Below the pieces are notes generated by a model. The model ran no database searches. It was given only the letters and a program-made list of their open reading frames with translations, and was not told where the DNA came from. The translations under genes were made by a program, and so were the position numbers. Below, piece by piece: positions 26,059 through 35,444 of a stretch of DNA of 55,267 nt. The first letter of the stretch is position 1, and each line of letters starts with the position of its first letter. Source of the DNA: an uncultured Ruminococcus sp. (GTDB taxonomy: Bacteria > Bacillota > Clostridia > Oscillospirales > Ruminococcaceae); the NCBI GenBank assembly GCA_947169885.1, contig CAMVRM010000018.1:1-55267 (forward strand), given 5' to 3'.

Positions 26059-27099
26059 ATGAAAAGAGAAGTCAGACCCGTTAAAGTCGGGGAACTTACG
26101 TTTGACAGAAGTAAAATATATATCCAGTCGATGCTCAACGTTGAAGCGCATGACATCGAAAGAAGCGTTGAGCAGGCAAAGGCGCTTGAAAAAGCAGGCT
26201 GTGAGATAATAAGAGCGGCTGTTCCCGACTTAAAGGCAGTTCCGCTCATCACGGCGCTGAAACAGGCTGTCAGCGTGCCGATAGTTGCGGATATTCACTT
26301 CGACTATCGAATTGCGCTCGCCTGTGCCGATGCAGGGGTAGACAAGATACGCATAAACCCCGGCAACATCGGCGGTGAGGAACGTGTTAAAGCGGTCGTT
26401 GATGCCTGCACGAAACGTCACATCCCTATCCGCATAGGCGTGAACGGCGGTTCGCTGGAAAAGGAACTGCTTGCAAAATACGGTTCGCCGACTGCGGAAG
26501 CGCTGGTCGAGAGTGCGGAACGTCACGTCAAGATGCTGGAGGACTTCGGTTTTCATGATATTGTTATCAGCATAAAATCCTCGGACGTTGCAACGATGAT
26601 CGGGGCTTACAGACTGCTTGCGGGGCGGTGCGATTATCCGCTTCATCTTGGCGTTACCGAGGCAGGCACTGAGCGCATGGGGCTTATCAAGTCCTCAATG
26701 GGCATAGGTTCACTGCTTCTGGACGGCATAGGCGAGACGATAAGAGTTTCGCTGACCGATGACCCTGTTAAGGAAGTGTATGCGGCGCAGGATATACTCA
26801 AAGCCTGCGGTTTAAAGAGGGGAGTCAACATCGTTTCATGTCCGACCTGCGGACGAACTAAGATAGACCTTATCTCGCTTGCTAACAAAGTCGAGAATGC
26901 GCTGAGGGGCGTTGAGAAAGACATCACGGTCGCAGTTATGGGCTGTGTTGTCAACGGCATAGGAGAAGCGCACGAAGCCGACATCGGCATTGCAGGCGGT
27001 GACGGCTGTGCCGTGCTTTTCTCGCACGGAGAAAAACTCTGTAAAGTGACGGAAGAAGAAGCGCTTGACAAACTTCTTGAAGAAATAGACAAGCTGTAA
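26059..27099 (+). CDS. ispG: 4-hydroxy-3-methylbut-2-enyl diphosphate synthase (flavodoxin type)
   Basis: This is a 347-residue [4Fe-4S] enzyme (GcpE) converting MEcPP to HMBPP in the MEP pathway. It has a TIM-barrel N-terminus (IQSMLNVEAHD, VADIHFDYRIAL, KIRINPGNIG). The cluster ligands lie in CPTCGR and CVVNGIGEA. AGGGAG at 26048-26053 is 5 bases before the ATG at 26059. An upstream in-frame ATG at 25987 lacks a ribosome binding site. Confidence 0.96.
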   Translation: MKREVRPVKVGELTFDRSKIYIQSMLNVEAHDIERSVEQAKALEKAGCEIIRAAVPDLKAVPLITALKQAVSVPIVADIHFDYRIALACADAGVDKIRINPGNIGGEERVKAVVDACTKRHIPIRIGVNGGSLEKELLAKYGSPTAEALVESAERHVKMLEDFGFHDIVISIKSSDVATMIGAYRLLAGRCDYPLHLGVTEAGTERMGLIKSSMGIGSLLLDGIGETIRVSLTDDPVKEVYAAQDILKACGLKRGVNIVSCPTCGRTKIDLISLANKVENALRGVEKDITVAVMGCVVNGIGEAHEADIGIAGGDGCAVLFSHGEKLCKVTEEEALDKLLEEIDKL

Positions 27100-27111
27100 G
27101 AGCTTATCACA

Positions 27112-27161
27112 TAAGAACCTTTCTTCACAAGGCTCTGTACGTGTCTTGTGAAGACAGGTTC
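27112..27161. repeat. Family B repeat, internally deleted 50-bp copy
   Basis: AAGAACCTTTCTTCACAAG and CTTGTGAAGACAGGTTC flank only GCTCTGTACGTGT. Both termini of the 167-bp family B element are kept while the centre is lost. It lies between ispG and polC. Confidence 0.75.
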
Positions 27162-27231
27162 AAAGACTGACATAAACATCACAAACGCCCGTAAAGAAAC
27201 TGATTCTGAAACAGACTGACTGGAGGTAAAA

Positions 27232-30200
27232 ATGCAAAGCTGTACTTTGAAACAATTTTTAGAGGGGATAAACGGTGCAGTCGCTGAACCTCTGAGCAGC
27301 GGTGAACTGCTTAAACTGATATTTGACGAGGACGAACGTGTGCTGGAACTGACTGTTAAATGTGACACGCTCGTGCCTTATGCCGATGCCGCTGCGTTTG
27401 AACGTGATATGCGGCAGAAGCTTTCGCTTAATGACTGCCTGCTCAGACTAAAATATACGCCTGATATGCTCTGCGCCGAGTATTTTCCCGAACTGACAGG
27501 ATTTCTGAGGAAGAATTTTCCTGTTGTGAACGGCTTTTTTGACGATGCCGATGTTTCATACTCAGGCGGAGTTTTCAGCGTTGGTCTGAAACACGGCGGC
27601 GGTGATGTTCTGCTCAAAGCAGGTATCGAACGTGCGTTCCCTGCGGTGGTTAGGGAACTTTTCTCGATAGCCGTTACGATAAAGCTTGACGGTGTTATGC
27701 ACTTAGACCCCGAACAGTTTGAGAGCGAACAGGAAAAGATCCTTAAAACACTGCCTATCAACGTGCCGACAGAAGCGCCCAAAAAGCCTGCCGATGCGCC
27801 AAAGGGTCAGCAGGCTGAACCGCTCAGTTTTCGCACGGCTTCGGCTGTTTTTGAGGATCTGCCTATCGACGCTGAAAATGCAACAGTCCTGCTAGGTGCG
27901 CCTATACTCACGGGCAGCAGGATAACTCCCATGGAGGAGATCACCAACGAGACTGAGGGCAGAGTGGCTGTGTGGGGTCAGGTGTTCTCGGTCGACAGCC
28001 GTGAGACGAAAAACGGTATGCTCATCGCTACTGTTTTCTTTACGGATTTTACTTCCTCGCTCGCAATAAAAATGCTGGGCTTTGCACGCAAGGGAAGAAA
28101 TTCTCTGCAAAAGGCACAGCTTGAACAGATCCTTTCCGAGATGAAGTCGGGAAGTGTTATCATGGCTGTCGGCAAGGTTGAGGAAGATAACTACGACCAC
28201 AATCACTACTTTATCCCCGAGTGCATCATGAAGGTCAAAAAGACCGAGCGCAAGGACAGCTATGAGGGCGACAAAAGAGTTGAACTTCACTGCCATACCA
28301 ATATGTCCGCAATGGACGCTCTTGCAAAGCCGAGTGCGCTCGTAAGGCGTGCGTTCAACTGGGGGCATAAAGCGCTCGCTATAACCGACCACGGCGTTGT
28401 TCAGGGCTATCCCGATGCGGTGGAGGAAGCAAAGGGCATCGTTAAAGGCGGCGGCGATTTCAAGCTTCTGCTGGGTATCGAGGCTTATGAAGTAAACAAC
28501 GATATAAAGATATACAAAGGCTGGGAAAAGACAAAGCTTACAGACGAAGTGATAGTTTTTGACCTTGAAACAACGGGCACTAATCCTGTTTCTGACAGAA
28601 TGATAGAGATAGGCGCTGTCAAGGTGAAAGGCTTGAAAGTTGTCGACAGGTTCTCTATGTTCGTTGACCCTAAGCGTGAAGTCAGCGAGTTCATCACCGA
28701 ACTTACCCACATCACGAATGATATGCTGGTGGGCGCTCCCGAGGAAAAAGAGGCTCTTGAAAAGTTCAAAGAATTCTGCGGAGACAAGCCGCTCCTCATC
28801 GCTCACAATGCGAACTTTGACTGCGGATTCATAAGAGAGACAGCAAAGCGCTGCGGGATAGAGTTCCCGTTCTCACAGCTGGATACGGTCCTCTGGTCGC
28901 AGAAACAGCTTACGGAGCTTGAACATCACAAGCTCAACAATGTTGCGGAGCATTTCGGGCTTGGGGACTTCAACCACCACCGTGCCTGCGATGATGCAGA
29001 GGTGCTTTCGGGCATTTACATAAAGCTGTCGGAAATGGTCATGGAGCAGTATCCGTATATGGTGATAACGGCGGATATGCTCAACTCGCTGTTTGCCGAC
29101 ACCGACAACGTTCAGACGTTAAAGACCTATCACCAGATAATCTTAGTCAAGAACAACACGGGTCTGAAAAATCTTTACCGCATAATCTCAGATTCTAACC
29201 TTAAATATTACAAGCGCCGTCCGAGAATACCGAAGTCGGAGCTTGTCAAGAACCGTGAGGGACTTATCGTTGCTTCGGCGTGCGAGGCAGGCGAACTTAT
29301 TCAGGCATATCTCAGGGGCGAGAGCATGGACGACATAAGGCAGATAGCTTCGTTCTATGATTATCTTGAGATACAGCCGGAGGACAACAACCGTTTTATG
29401 CTGCTTTCTGAAAGAGAGCCGTATGACAAGATAAATTCAGTGGAAGACCTGAGAAACATCAACCGCTTTATCGTGCGGCTGGGTGAGGAAATGGGCAAGC
29501 CTGTCTGCGCTACGGGTGACGTTCATGTTATGGAACCGGGCGACCTGCAATACCGTGCGATAATCATGGCTTCAAAGGGCTTTGAGGACGCAGACAAGCA
29601 GTGTCCGCTTTACTTCAAGCCCACCGATCAGATGCTGAGGGAACTCAGCTACTTAGGCGAGGAAAAAGCTTACGAAGTGGTCGTCAAGAACACCAACGCT
29701 GTTGCGGACATGATAGAGGGCGGTCTTAAAGCGTTCCCCGATGGAACGTACACGCCGTTTATCCCGGGAGCGGTGAGGGAATTGCAGGACATCTGCTGGA
29801 GAAAGTGCTGTTCGGTATACGGCGACTGCGAGCCTGACGAGGTGAAAGTTCCCGAGGGCGATGATGTTCACGTTGCGGAGTATTACAAAGACCACATTCC
29901 CGAGATAGTCTATAAGCGTCTCGACAGAGAGCTTGCGTCTATCATCGAGCATGGATTTGCGGTGCTTTACATGATAGCACAGAAACTTGTTTACAACTCG
30001 GTACAGCACGGCTATCAGGTAGGTTCGAGAGGTTCGGTAGGATCATCGTTCGTAGCTTCGATGTCGGGCATCTCGGAAGTTAATCCGCTCATGCCGCACT
30101 ATGTATGCCCCAAGTGCCGTTACAGCGAATTCATCGAGGACGGTTCGGTGGGTTCGGGCTTTGACCTGCCGCCGAAAGACTGCCCAAAGTGCGGCACGGA

Positions 30201-31704
30201 TATGCTTAGAGACGGTCACGACATCCCATTCGAGACATTCCTCGGATTCCACGGCGACAAAGCGCCTGATATTGACCTTAACTTCTCGGGCGATTTCCAG
30301 TCGCAGTCTCACAGATACACGGAAGAACTGTTCGGTAAGGATCACGTTTTCAAGGCAGGAACTATCTCGGGCGTTCAGGAAAAAACTGCGTTCGGTTATG
30401 TCAAGAAATATCTTGAAGAACGTGGAAAAACAGTCAACAGTGCGGAGATGCAGCGCCTTGCGAGCGGCTGTGTTGATGTTAAGCGCACCACGGGTCAGCA
30501 CCCGGGAGGAATGGTAGTTATCCCGGGAAACTGCGAGGTATATGATTTCACGCCCGTTCAGCACCCTGCGGAAAAGGACGATGCTGACGTTATAACGACC
30601 CACTTCGACTTCCATTCACTGCACGATACTATATTAAAGCTGGACGAGCTGGGACACGATGTCCCGACAATATACAAATACCTCGAGGAATTCTCCGGAC
30701 TGACTATCACCGAGATACCCATGTCAGACCCTGCGGTATACAGCCTGTTCACTTCGGCAGAAGCACTGGGGCTGACGGAAGAAGACCTGATGTGGAAAAC
30801 GGGCACGCTGGGCATTCCCGAAATGGGCACGAACTTTGTCTGCGGAATGCTTCTCGAAGCACGCCCGAAGAATTTCTCCGATCTGCTTCAAATATCGGGT
30901 CTGTCGCACGGTACGGACGTTTGGCTGGGAAATGCTCAGGAACTTATCAAGAACGGCACCTGCACAATTTCGGAGGTTATCGGAACTCGTGACAGTATCA
31001 TGACTTATCTTATCTATCACGGCATGGATCCTTCGCTTTCGTTCAAGATAATGGAGATAACCCGAAAGGGAAAAGCGCCCAAACTCCTGACGGAAGAAAT
31101 GAAGCAGGATATGCGTGACCACAACGTTCCCGAGTGGTATATCGAAAGCTGTTTAAAGATCAAATATATGTTCCCGAAGGCTCATGCGGCGGCGTATGTA
31201 ACTTCGGCGATAAAACTATGCTGGTTCAAGATACACGAACCGCTGGTGTTCTATGCGGCAGTGTTCACCGTTCGTGGCGAGGACTTTGATGCGGCGACTG
31301 CGGTCAAGGGCGTTCACAAGGTAAGGGACGAGATACTTCGCCTGAAAAACCTGCCGAAAGAGGAGCGCACAGCCAAAACCGACGGCGTTGTGGACACTCT
31401 CATGCTGATACTTGAAATGGAACTGAGAGGTTTTGAGTTCCTGCCTGTTGACATTTTCAAGTCTCACGCATTCATCTACCGCATAGAGGACGGAAAACTC
31501 AGACTGCCGTTTATCGCAATAAGCGGTGTGGGCGGTTCAGCGGCTCAGACGCTTTACGAAAAGGCACAGGGCGGCGAATTTACGTCTATCGAGGATTTCC
31601 AGTCGCAGAGCGGCGTTGGCAAGTCGGTCATCGAAGTTCTGAAAAACAACAACGCATTCGGCGATCTGCCCGAGTCGGATCAGGTGTCGCTGTTTGACTT
31701 CTGA
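27232..31704 (+). CDS. polC: DNA polymerase III PolC-type alpha subunit
   Basis: This is the 1490-residue replicative polymerase of low-GC Gram-positives. Domains run in the PolC order: N-terminal region, OB fold (about 230-335), PHP (ELHCHTNMSAMDA from about 350, ITDHG), and an inserted DEDD 3'-5' exonuclease (FDLETTG with Asp445). A zinc finger (CPKC..CPKC, about 958-990) precedes the catalytic core, with PDIDLNFSGDFQ (Asp1013, Asp1015). The C-terminus ends QVSLFDF, a sliding-clamp-binding motif. TGGAGG precedes the ATG by 7 bases. Length is normal (B. subtilis PolC is about 1440). Confidence 0.98.
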   Translation: MQSCTLKQFLEGINGAVAEPLSSGELLKLIFDEDERVLELTVKCDTLVPYADAAAFERDMRQKLSLNDCLLRLKYTPDMLCAEYFPELTGFLRKNFPVVNGFFDDADVSYSGGVFSVGLKHGGGDVLLKAGIERAFPAVVRELFSIAVTIKLDGVMHLDPEQFESEQEKILKTLPINVPTEAPKKPADAPKGQQAEPLSFRTASAVFEDLPIDAENATVLLGAPILTGSRITPMEEITNETEGRVAVWGQVFSVDSRETKNGMLIATVFFTDFTSSLAIKMLGFARKGRNSLQKAQLEQILSEMKSGSVIMAVGKVEEDNYDHNHYFIPECIMKVKKTERKDSYEGDKRVELHCHTNMSAMDALAKPSALVRRAFNWGHKALAITDHGVVQGYPDAVEEAKGIVKGGGDFKLLLGIEAYEVNNDIKIYKGWEKTKLTDEVIVFDLETTGTNPVSDRMIEIGAVKVKGLKVVDRFSMFVDPKREVSEFITELTHITNDMLVGAPEEKEALEKFKEFCGDKPLLIAHNANFDCGFIRETAKRCGIEFPFSQLDTVLWSQKQLTELEHHKLNNVAEHFGLGDFNHHRACDDAEVLSGIYIKLSEMVMEQYPYMVITADMLNSLFADTDNVQTLKTYHQIILVKNNTGLKNLYRIISDSNLKYYKRRPRIPKSELVKNREGLIVASACEAGELIQAYLRGESMDDIRQIASFYDYLEIQPEDNNRFMLLSEREPYDKINSVEDLRNINRFIVRLGEEMGKPVCATGDVHVMEPGDLQYRAIIMASKGFEDADKQCPLYFKPTDQMLRELSYLGEEKAYEVVVKNTNAVADMIEGGLKAFPDGTYTPFIPGAVRELQDICWRKCCSVYGDCEPDEVKVPEGDDVHVAEYYKDHIPEIVYKRLDRELASIIEHGFAVLYMIAQKLVYNSVQHGYQVGSRGSVGSSFVASMSGISEVNPLMPHYVCPKCRYSEFIEDGSVGSGFDLPPKDCPKCGTDMLRDGHDIPFETFLGFHGDKAPDIDLNFSGDFQSQSHRYTEELFGKDHVFKAGTISGVQEKTAFGYVKKYLEERGKTVNSAEMQRLASGCVDVKRTTGQHPGGMVVIPGNCEVYDFTPVQHPAEKDDADVITTHFDFHSLHDTILKLDELGHDVPTIYKYLEEFSGLTITEIPMSDPAVYSLFTSAEALGLTEEDLMWKTGTLGIPEMGTNFVCGMLLEARPKNFSDLLQISGLSHGTDVWLGNAQELIKNGTCTISEVIGTRDSIMTYLIYHGMDPSLSFKIMEITRKGKAPKLLTEEMKQDMRDHNVPEWYIESCLKIKYMFPKAHAAAYVTSAIKLCWFKIHEPLVFYAAVFTVRGEDFDAATAVKGVHKVRDEILRLKNLPKEERTAKTDGVVDTLMLILEMELRGFEFLPVDIFKSHAFIYRIEDGKLRLPFIAISGVGGSAAQTLYEKAQGGEFTSIEDFQSQSGVGKSVIEVLKNNNAFGDLPESDQVSLFDF

Positions 31705-31770
31705 CAGAGAAAGTGGTATAATAGACCTGTCACTGCACGATAGAAGTTAAGTAATCGAAAGGACTGTAAA

Positions 31771-33186
31771 ATGGATATTGATGAGCTAAAACGGTTTGCA
31801 GATCATTTAAAACCTATGACCTGCATAATGTCGGTGGAACGCTTTGCCGACGGAACATACGGCAATATCAGGATAGTCACGGGAAATGACTCTTATCTTG
31901 ATGCGACTGTTGCTTATATGAACGTTGGCAGGGAGGACGTTTTTCAGACGGAATTTGTTCCCGACCAGCCTTATGAGCGCTATATCCCGAAGGATATAAA
32001 CTTTGAGCAGTTCTGTTACAGGTGTGCGCTTGGCGGCGAGATGCTCCACACCTACATAAGACCCGAGAAATATCAGTTCTGGATACATTTGAGCATGATA
32101 CCCATTATCTCAGACAAGGAGAACGTGGGTTACTGCACCTATTCGCAGGAGTTCACAGTCGACCCCGACATGGACATGACCGAGAATCTTTACCCGGGGA
32201 CGGCAGGCAGAGTTCTGAGAACCTGCCTTGCGCTGAGAGGGGCTAAGGATTTTCAGACTGCGGCGGACAGCATAATCAAGGACATAGGCGAACTTACCTC
32301 GGCGGAGCATTGCTGTATACTTCTCACCGATTTCGGACAGAGAAAATGCTCGGTGCTTTGCGAACACCTGAAAGAGGGAACTGAACTTGTTTCAATGAAC
32401 CACTATGCCGATGATGATTTTATCGACATCGCCGCAACGTGGGACGATACTATCGCAGGAAGCACCTGCATAATCGTTACCGACAGGAACGACTGGGAAA
32501 CGCTCAGAGAGCGCAATCCCGTTTGGTACAAGTCGGTGAGGGATGCAGGCGCTGACAGTATTGTGCTGTTTCCGCTCAGGGCAGGTGATGAGAGCATCGG
32601 CTATATATGGGCGATAAACTTTGATGCCACTCAGACCAGCAAAATCAAGGAAACACTGGAACTGACGACATTTTTCATCGCTTCCGAGATCGCAAATCAT
32701 CAGCTTGTGGGACGGCTGGAACTTATGAGTTCGGTGGATATGCTGACGGGACTCTTCAACCGCAACGCCATGAACGCCCGTGCGCAGCTGCTTTCAAAAT
32801 GCAGGGATACGAACCGAAAGATAGGCGTTGTGTTTGCAGACCTGAACGGTTTGAAGAAAGTCAACGATAACGAGGGACATTACTCGGGCGACCTGCTGCT
32901 CAAAAATGCGGCTGTCACATTGCAGAGCTGTTTTTCGGGCTGTGAGATATTCAGGGCAGGCGGCGATGAATTTGTTGTTATCTCAACGGAACTGAGCGAG
33001 AAAGAACTTAGTACACGCATATCACAGCTTCGTGAAAAAACAGGCGGAACTGAGGGCGTGAGCTTTGCTGTCGGAAGTTGTTTCGGCACGGCGGAAACGC
33101 TCAGAGAGTCCATGCGGACTGCCGATGACAGGATGTATGAGGACAAAGCGAGGTTTTACAGGGAACACCCCGAGATAAAACGCTGA
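31771..33186 (+). CDS. GAF-GGDEF diguanylate cyclase
   Basis: This is a 471-residue cytoplasmic protein predicted to make cyclic di-GMP. Residues 1-150 resemble a PAS-like sensor region. A GAF-like domain spans about 160-310. The cyclase domain begins at SVDMLTGLFNRNAM and carries an intact GGDEF at 397-401. No RxxD inhibitory site sits five residues before it, so product inhibition at that site is not expected. GAAAGGA precedes the ATG. It follows polC after 66 bases and precedes the histidine promoter, with no functional tie to either. Confidence 0.92.
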   Translation: MDIDELKRFADHLKPMTCIMSVERFADGTYGNIRIVTGNDSYLDATVAYMNVGREDVFQTEFVPDQPYERYIPKDINFEQFCYRCALGGEMLHTYIRPEKYQFWIHLSMIPIISDKENVGYCTYSQEFTVDPDMDMTENLYPGTAGRVLRTCLALRGAKDFQTAADSIIKDIGELTSAEHCCILLTDFGQRKCSVLCEHLKEGTELVSMNHYADDDFIDIAATWDDTIAGSTCIIVTDRNDWETLRERNPVWYKSVRDAGADSIVLFPLRAGDESIGYIWAINFDATQTSKIKETLELTTFFIASEIANHQLVGRLELMSSVDMLTGLFNRNAMNARAQLLSKCRDTNRKIGVVFADLNGLKKVNDNEGHYSGDLLLKNAAVTLQSCFSGCEIFRAGGDEFVVISTELSEKELSTRISQLREKTGGTEGVSFAVGSCFGTAETLRESMRTADDRMYEDKARFYREHPEIKR

Positions 33187-33292
33187 GTTTTTTGCACATT
33201 ATGCACGAATCACACTGATTTCATTTGGATAAAATCTATCGGACGATTCATGTAAAATTTACTGTATATCTATATATTGGTAATAGTACAGC

Positions 33293-33321
33293 TTGACAAA
33301 GGTGCTGTGCTGTGTTACAAT
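33293..33321 (+). promoter_or_regulatory. Promoter of the histidine cluster
   Basis: TTGACA at 33293-33298 and TACAAT at 33316-33321 are 17 bases apart; an overlapping TATAAT at 33322-33327 could also serve. The leader is about 55 nt and contains no T-box that I can recognise. Confidence 0.75.
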
Positions 33322-33381
33322 TATAATATCATTTGCTACTATGCTACTACTTTACTATAATAAAGTGAAAGGACAAAATAA

Positions 33382-34578
33382 ATGAGAAGATATGATCTTA
33401 TCACTCCCGAGGGCACAAGAGATCTGCTCTTTGAGGAATGCCTTGAAAGGCGCTCGGTGGAAAACAAGCTGACACAGCTTTTCCGCAGCTTTGGTTACAG
33501 CGAGGTAGTCACCCCCGGAATGGAGTTCTACGATGTTTTTTTAGGCACTTCGAGAACGTTCAGGCAGGAGAGCCTTTACAAACTGACCGACGCTAAAAAC
33601 AGGCTCGTCACCCTCAGACCCGACAACACTATCCCGATAGCAAGGCTTGTTTCGACAAGGCTGAAAGAGGAACCGCTCCCGCTGAGACTTTATTACGATC
33701 AGAGCGTGTTCGAGAGCAATGCACTGCTCAAAGGCAGGAGCAACGAGATAGTTCAGGCAGGCATCGAACTTATTGGCGGTGAGAACACAAAGCGTGCTGA
33801 CTATGAGGCGCTTTCGATAGCTGTTGAGGCGCTCGCTTGCTGGGGCAAGGATTTCAGGCTGGAGATAGGTCATATCGGCTACTTCAAGGAACTGGTGAGA
33901 AAACTCAGCGTTGACAGCCGTACCGAGGAGGAGATAAGACTTCTCATCAATGCAAAGAACTATCCTGCGCTCAACGATCTGCTTGACGGCATCGCAGACA
34001 ACGAAGTAACGGCAACGCTCAAAAAGCTTCCCGGACTGTTCGGCGGCGAGGACGTTTTTGAGAAAGCGGCGGCACTTTACACCGATGAGAACATCACAGC
34101 GATACTTAACAACCTTAAAGTTGTTTACACAAGGCTTTCTGCGCTGGGCTATAAGGACAAGATCATCGTTGATCTGGGCATCGTTCAGCACACCGATTAT
34201 TACACGGGCGTTGTTTTCAAGGGCTATCTGACAGGCATCGGCGAAAGCGTTCTGAAAGGCGGACGTTATGACAGGCTTCTGGGCGAGTTCGGCAGAGAGT
34301 GTCCTGCGGTCGGTTTCGGCGTGAACTGCGATGCTATCGCAACTTTCATCTACAAGCTGGGCGAAGCACCCAGTCCAAAAACTCCCGACTGCATGGTATA
34401 CGGCGAAAAGGGTCACGTTGTTGAAGCTCTCGCCTATGCGCAGACGCTCGTCAAGGAGGGCATGACTGTTGAGAACAGTCTGTTCTCGGGTATTGATGAC
34501 ACTAAGAAATACGCCGTGGCGAAGGGCATACATAAAATATTCATCGTCGGAGAAAAAATCACGCATATCGAGGTATAA
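33382..34578 (+). CDS. hisZ: ATP phosphoribosyltransferase regulatory subunit
   Basis: This is a 398-residue paralogue of histidyl-tRNA synthetase that forms a complex with short HisG and gives histidine feedback. It retains class II core sequence: TPEGTRDLLFEE at the start, TLRPDNTIPIARLVSTRL (motif 2 region) and GGRYDRLLGEFG (motif 3). It lacks an anticodon-binding domain of full HisRS size. GAAAGGA precedes the ATG. hisG starts 4 bases after its stop. Confidence 0.95.
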   Translation: MRRYDLITPEGTRDLLFEECLERRSVENKLTQLFRSFGYSEVVTPGMEFYDVFLGTSRTFRQESLYKLTDAKNRLVTLRPDNTIPIARLVSTRLKEEPLPLRLYYDQSVFESNALLKGRSNEIVQAGIELIGGENTKRADYEALSIAVEALACWGKDFRLEIGHIGYFKELVRKLSVDSRTEEEIRLLINAKNYPALNDLLDGIADNEVTATLKKLPGLFGGEDVFEKAAALYTDENITAILNNLKVVYTRLSALGYKDKIIVDLGIVQHTDYYTGVVFKGYLTGIGESVLKGGRYDRLLGEFGRECPAVGFGVNCDAIATFIYKLGEAPSPKTPDCMVYGEKGHVVEALAYAQTLVKEGMTVENSLFSGIDDTKKYAVAKGIHKIFIVGEKITHIEV

Positions 34579-34582
34579 TAAT

Positions 34583-35212
34583 ATGAATAAACCGTTAAGG
34601 ATAGCACTTACAAAGGGCAGACTTGAAAAGGACACAGTTGGGCTTTTCGAGAAGATAGGCTATGACTGCACAGCTGTCCGTGAAAAAGGCAGAAAGCTGA
34701 TACTTCCGATACCTGACGGCAACATAGAGGTCGTGCTTGCAAAGGCGAACGATGTTATAACCTATGTTGAGCATGGAGTATGCGACATCGGCGTTGTCGG
34801 CAAGGACACTATAATGGAGATGCAGGGCAAATTCTTTGAAATGGTGGACTTAGGATTCGGGCGCTGCAAATTTGCACTTGCGACCAAGAAAGGAAGCAAG
34901 TTCTACGGCGGTTACAACGTCAAGACTATCGCCACAAAGTACCCGACCATTGCACGCACATTCTTCGAGAGCAAGGGCATGGACGTTGAGATCGTGAAGA
35001 TCGAGGGTTCGGTGGAGCTTGCACCGCTTCTGGAGCTTTCGGACGGCATCGTTGACATCGTTGAGACAGGCACAACTCTTAAAGAGAACGGTCTGGAAGT
35101 CATAGAGGACATTTGTCCCATTTCCGCAAGGCTCATCGTCAACATGGTTAGCATGAAGCTTCGTCAGCAGGAGATAGAGGACTTTGTAGCAAAAGTACAG
35201 GCAAACTTATAG
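34583..35212 (+). CDS. hisG: ATP phosphoribosyltransferase, short form
   Basis: This is a 209-residue catalytic subunit joining ATP and PRPP in the first step of histidine synthesis. It starts RIALTKGRLEKDT and has the PRPP loop EIVKIEGSVELAPLLELSDGI with DIVETGTTLKENGL. It lacks the C-terminal regulatory domain of long HisG, which agrees with hisZ upstream. The start at 34583 is 4 bases after hisZ, indicating translational coupling. Confidence 0.96.
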   Translation: MNKPLRIALTKGRLEKDTVGLFEKIGYDCTAVREKGRKLILPIPDGNIEVVLAKANDVITYVEHGVCDIGVVGKDTIMEMQGKFFEMVDLGFGRCKFALATKKGSKFYGGYNVKTIATKYPTIARTFFESKGMDVEIVKIEGSVELAPLLELSDGIVDIVETGTTLKENGLEVIEDICPISARLIVNMVSMKLRQQEIEDFVAKVQANL

Positions 35213-35444
35213 TCCTCGGTCCTCGGGATCCTCGGGCGGACGGCTCAATTCCCTCGCACACAAGTTTTGTTTAGGACGGAAAAGAGTGCGGCTCGGGGGC
35301 TTTCAGTTGATGTGAACTTATTTATAAATATATTGTAGGGGCGCACCTATGTGTGCGGCTGTTATCAAATAAATTGGTTTTATACTATGCGTATAAGACC
35401 ACTGTATAAAAACGAACGTTTGTTTATTAGAGAGGATAATTTTC
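35213..35444 (+). repeat. hisG-hisD spacer with short direct repeats
   Basis: The 232-base spacer opens with GTCCTCG repeated three times with small changes (35212-35240). A GCGCACCTATGTGTGCG palindrome in a TGTAGGGGCG context lies at 35333-35358, resembling repeats common in gut Clostridia. I see no gene or clear promoter. Such a long spacer inside a histidine operon is unusual. Confidence 0.5.

Noticed and set aside
33541-34635. 364-codon minus-strand frame across hisZ
   Set aside because: Antisense to hisZ and hisG, which match family motifs. Long antisense frames are expected here from codon bias.
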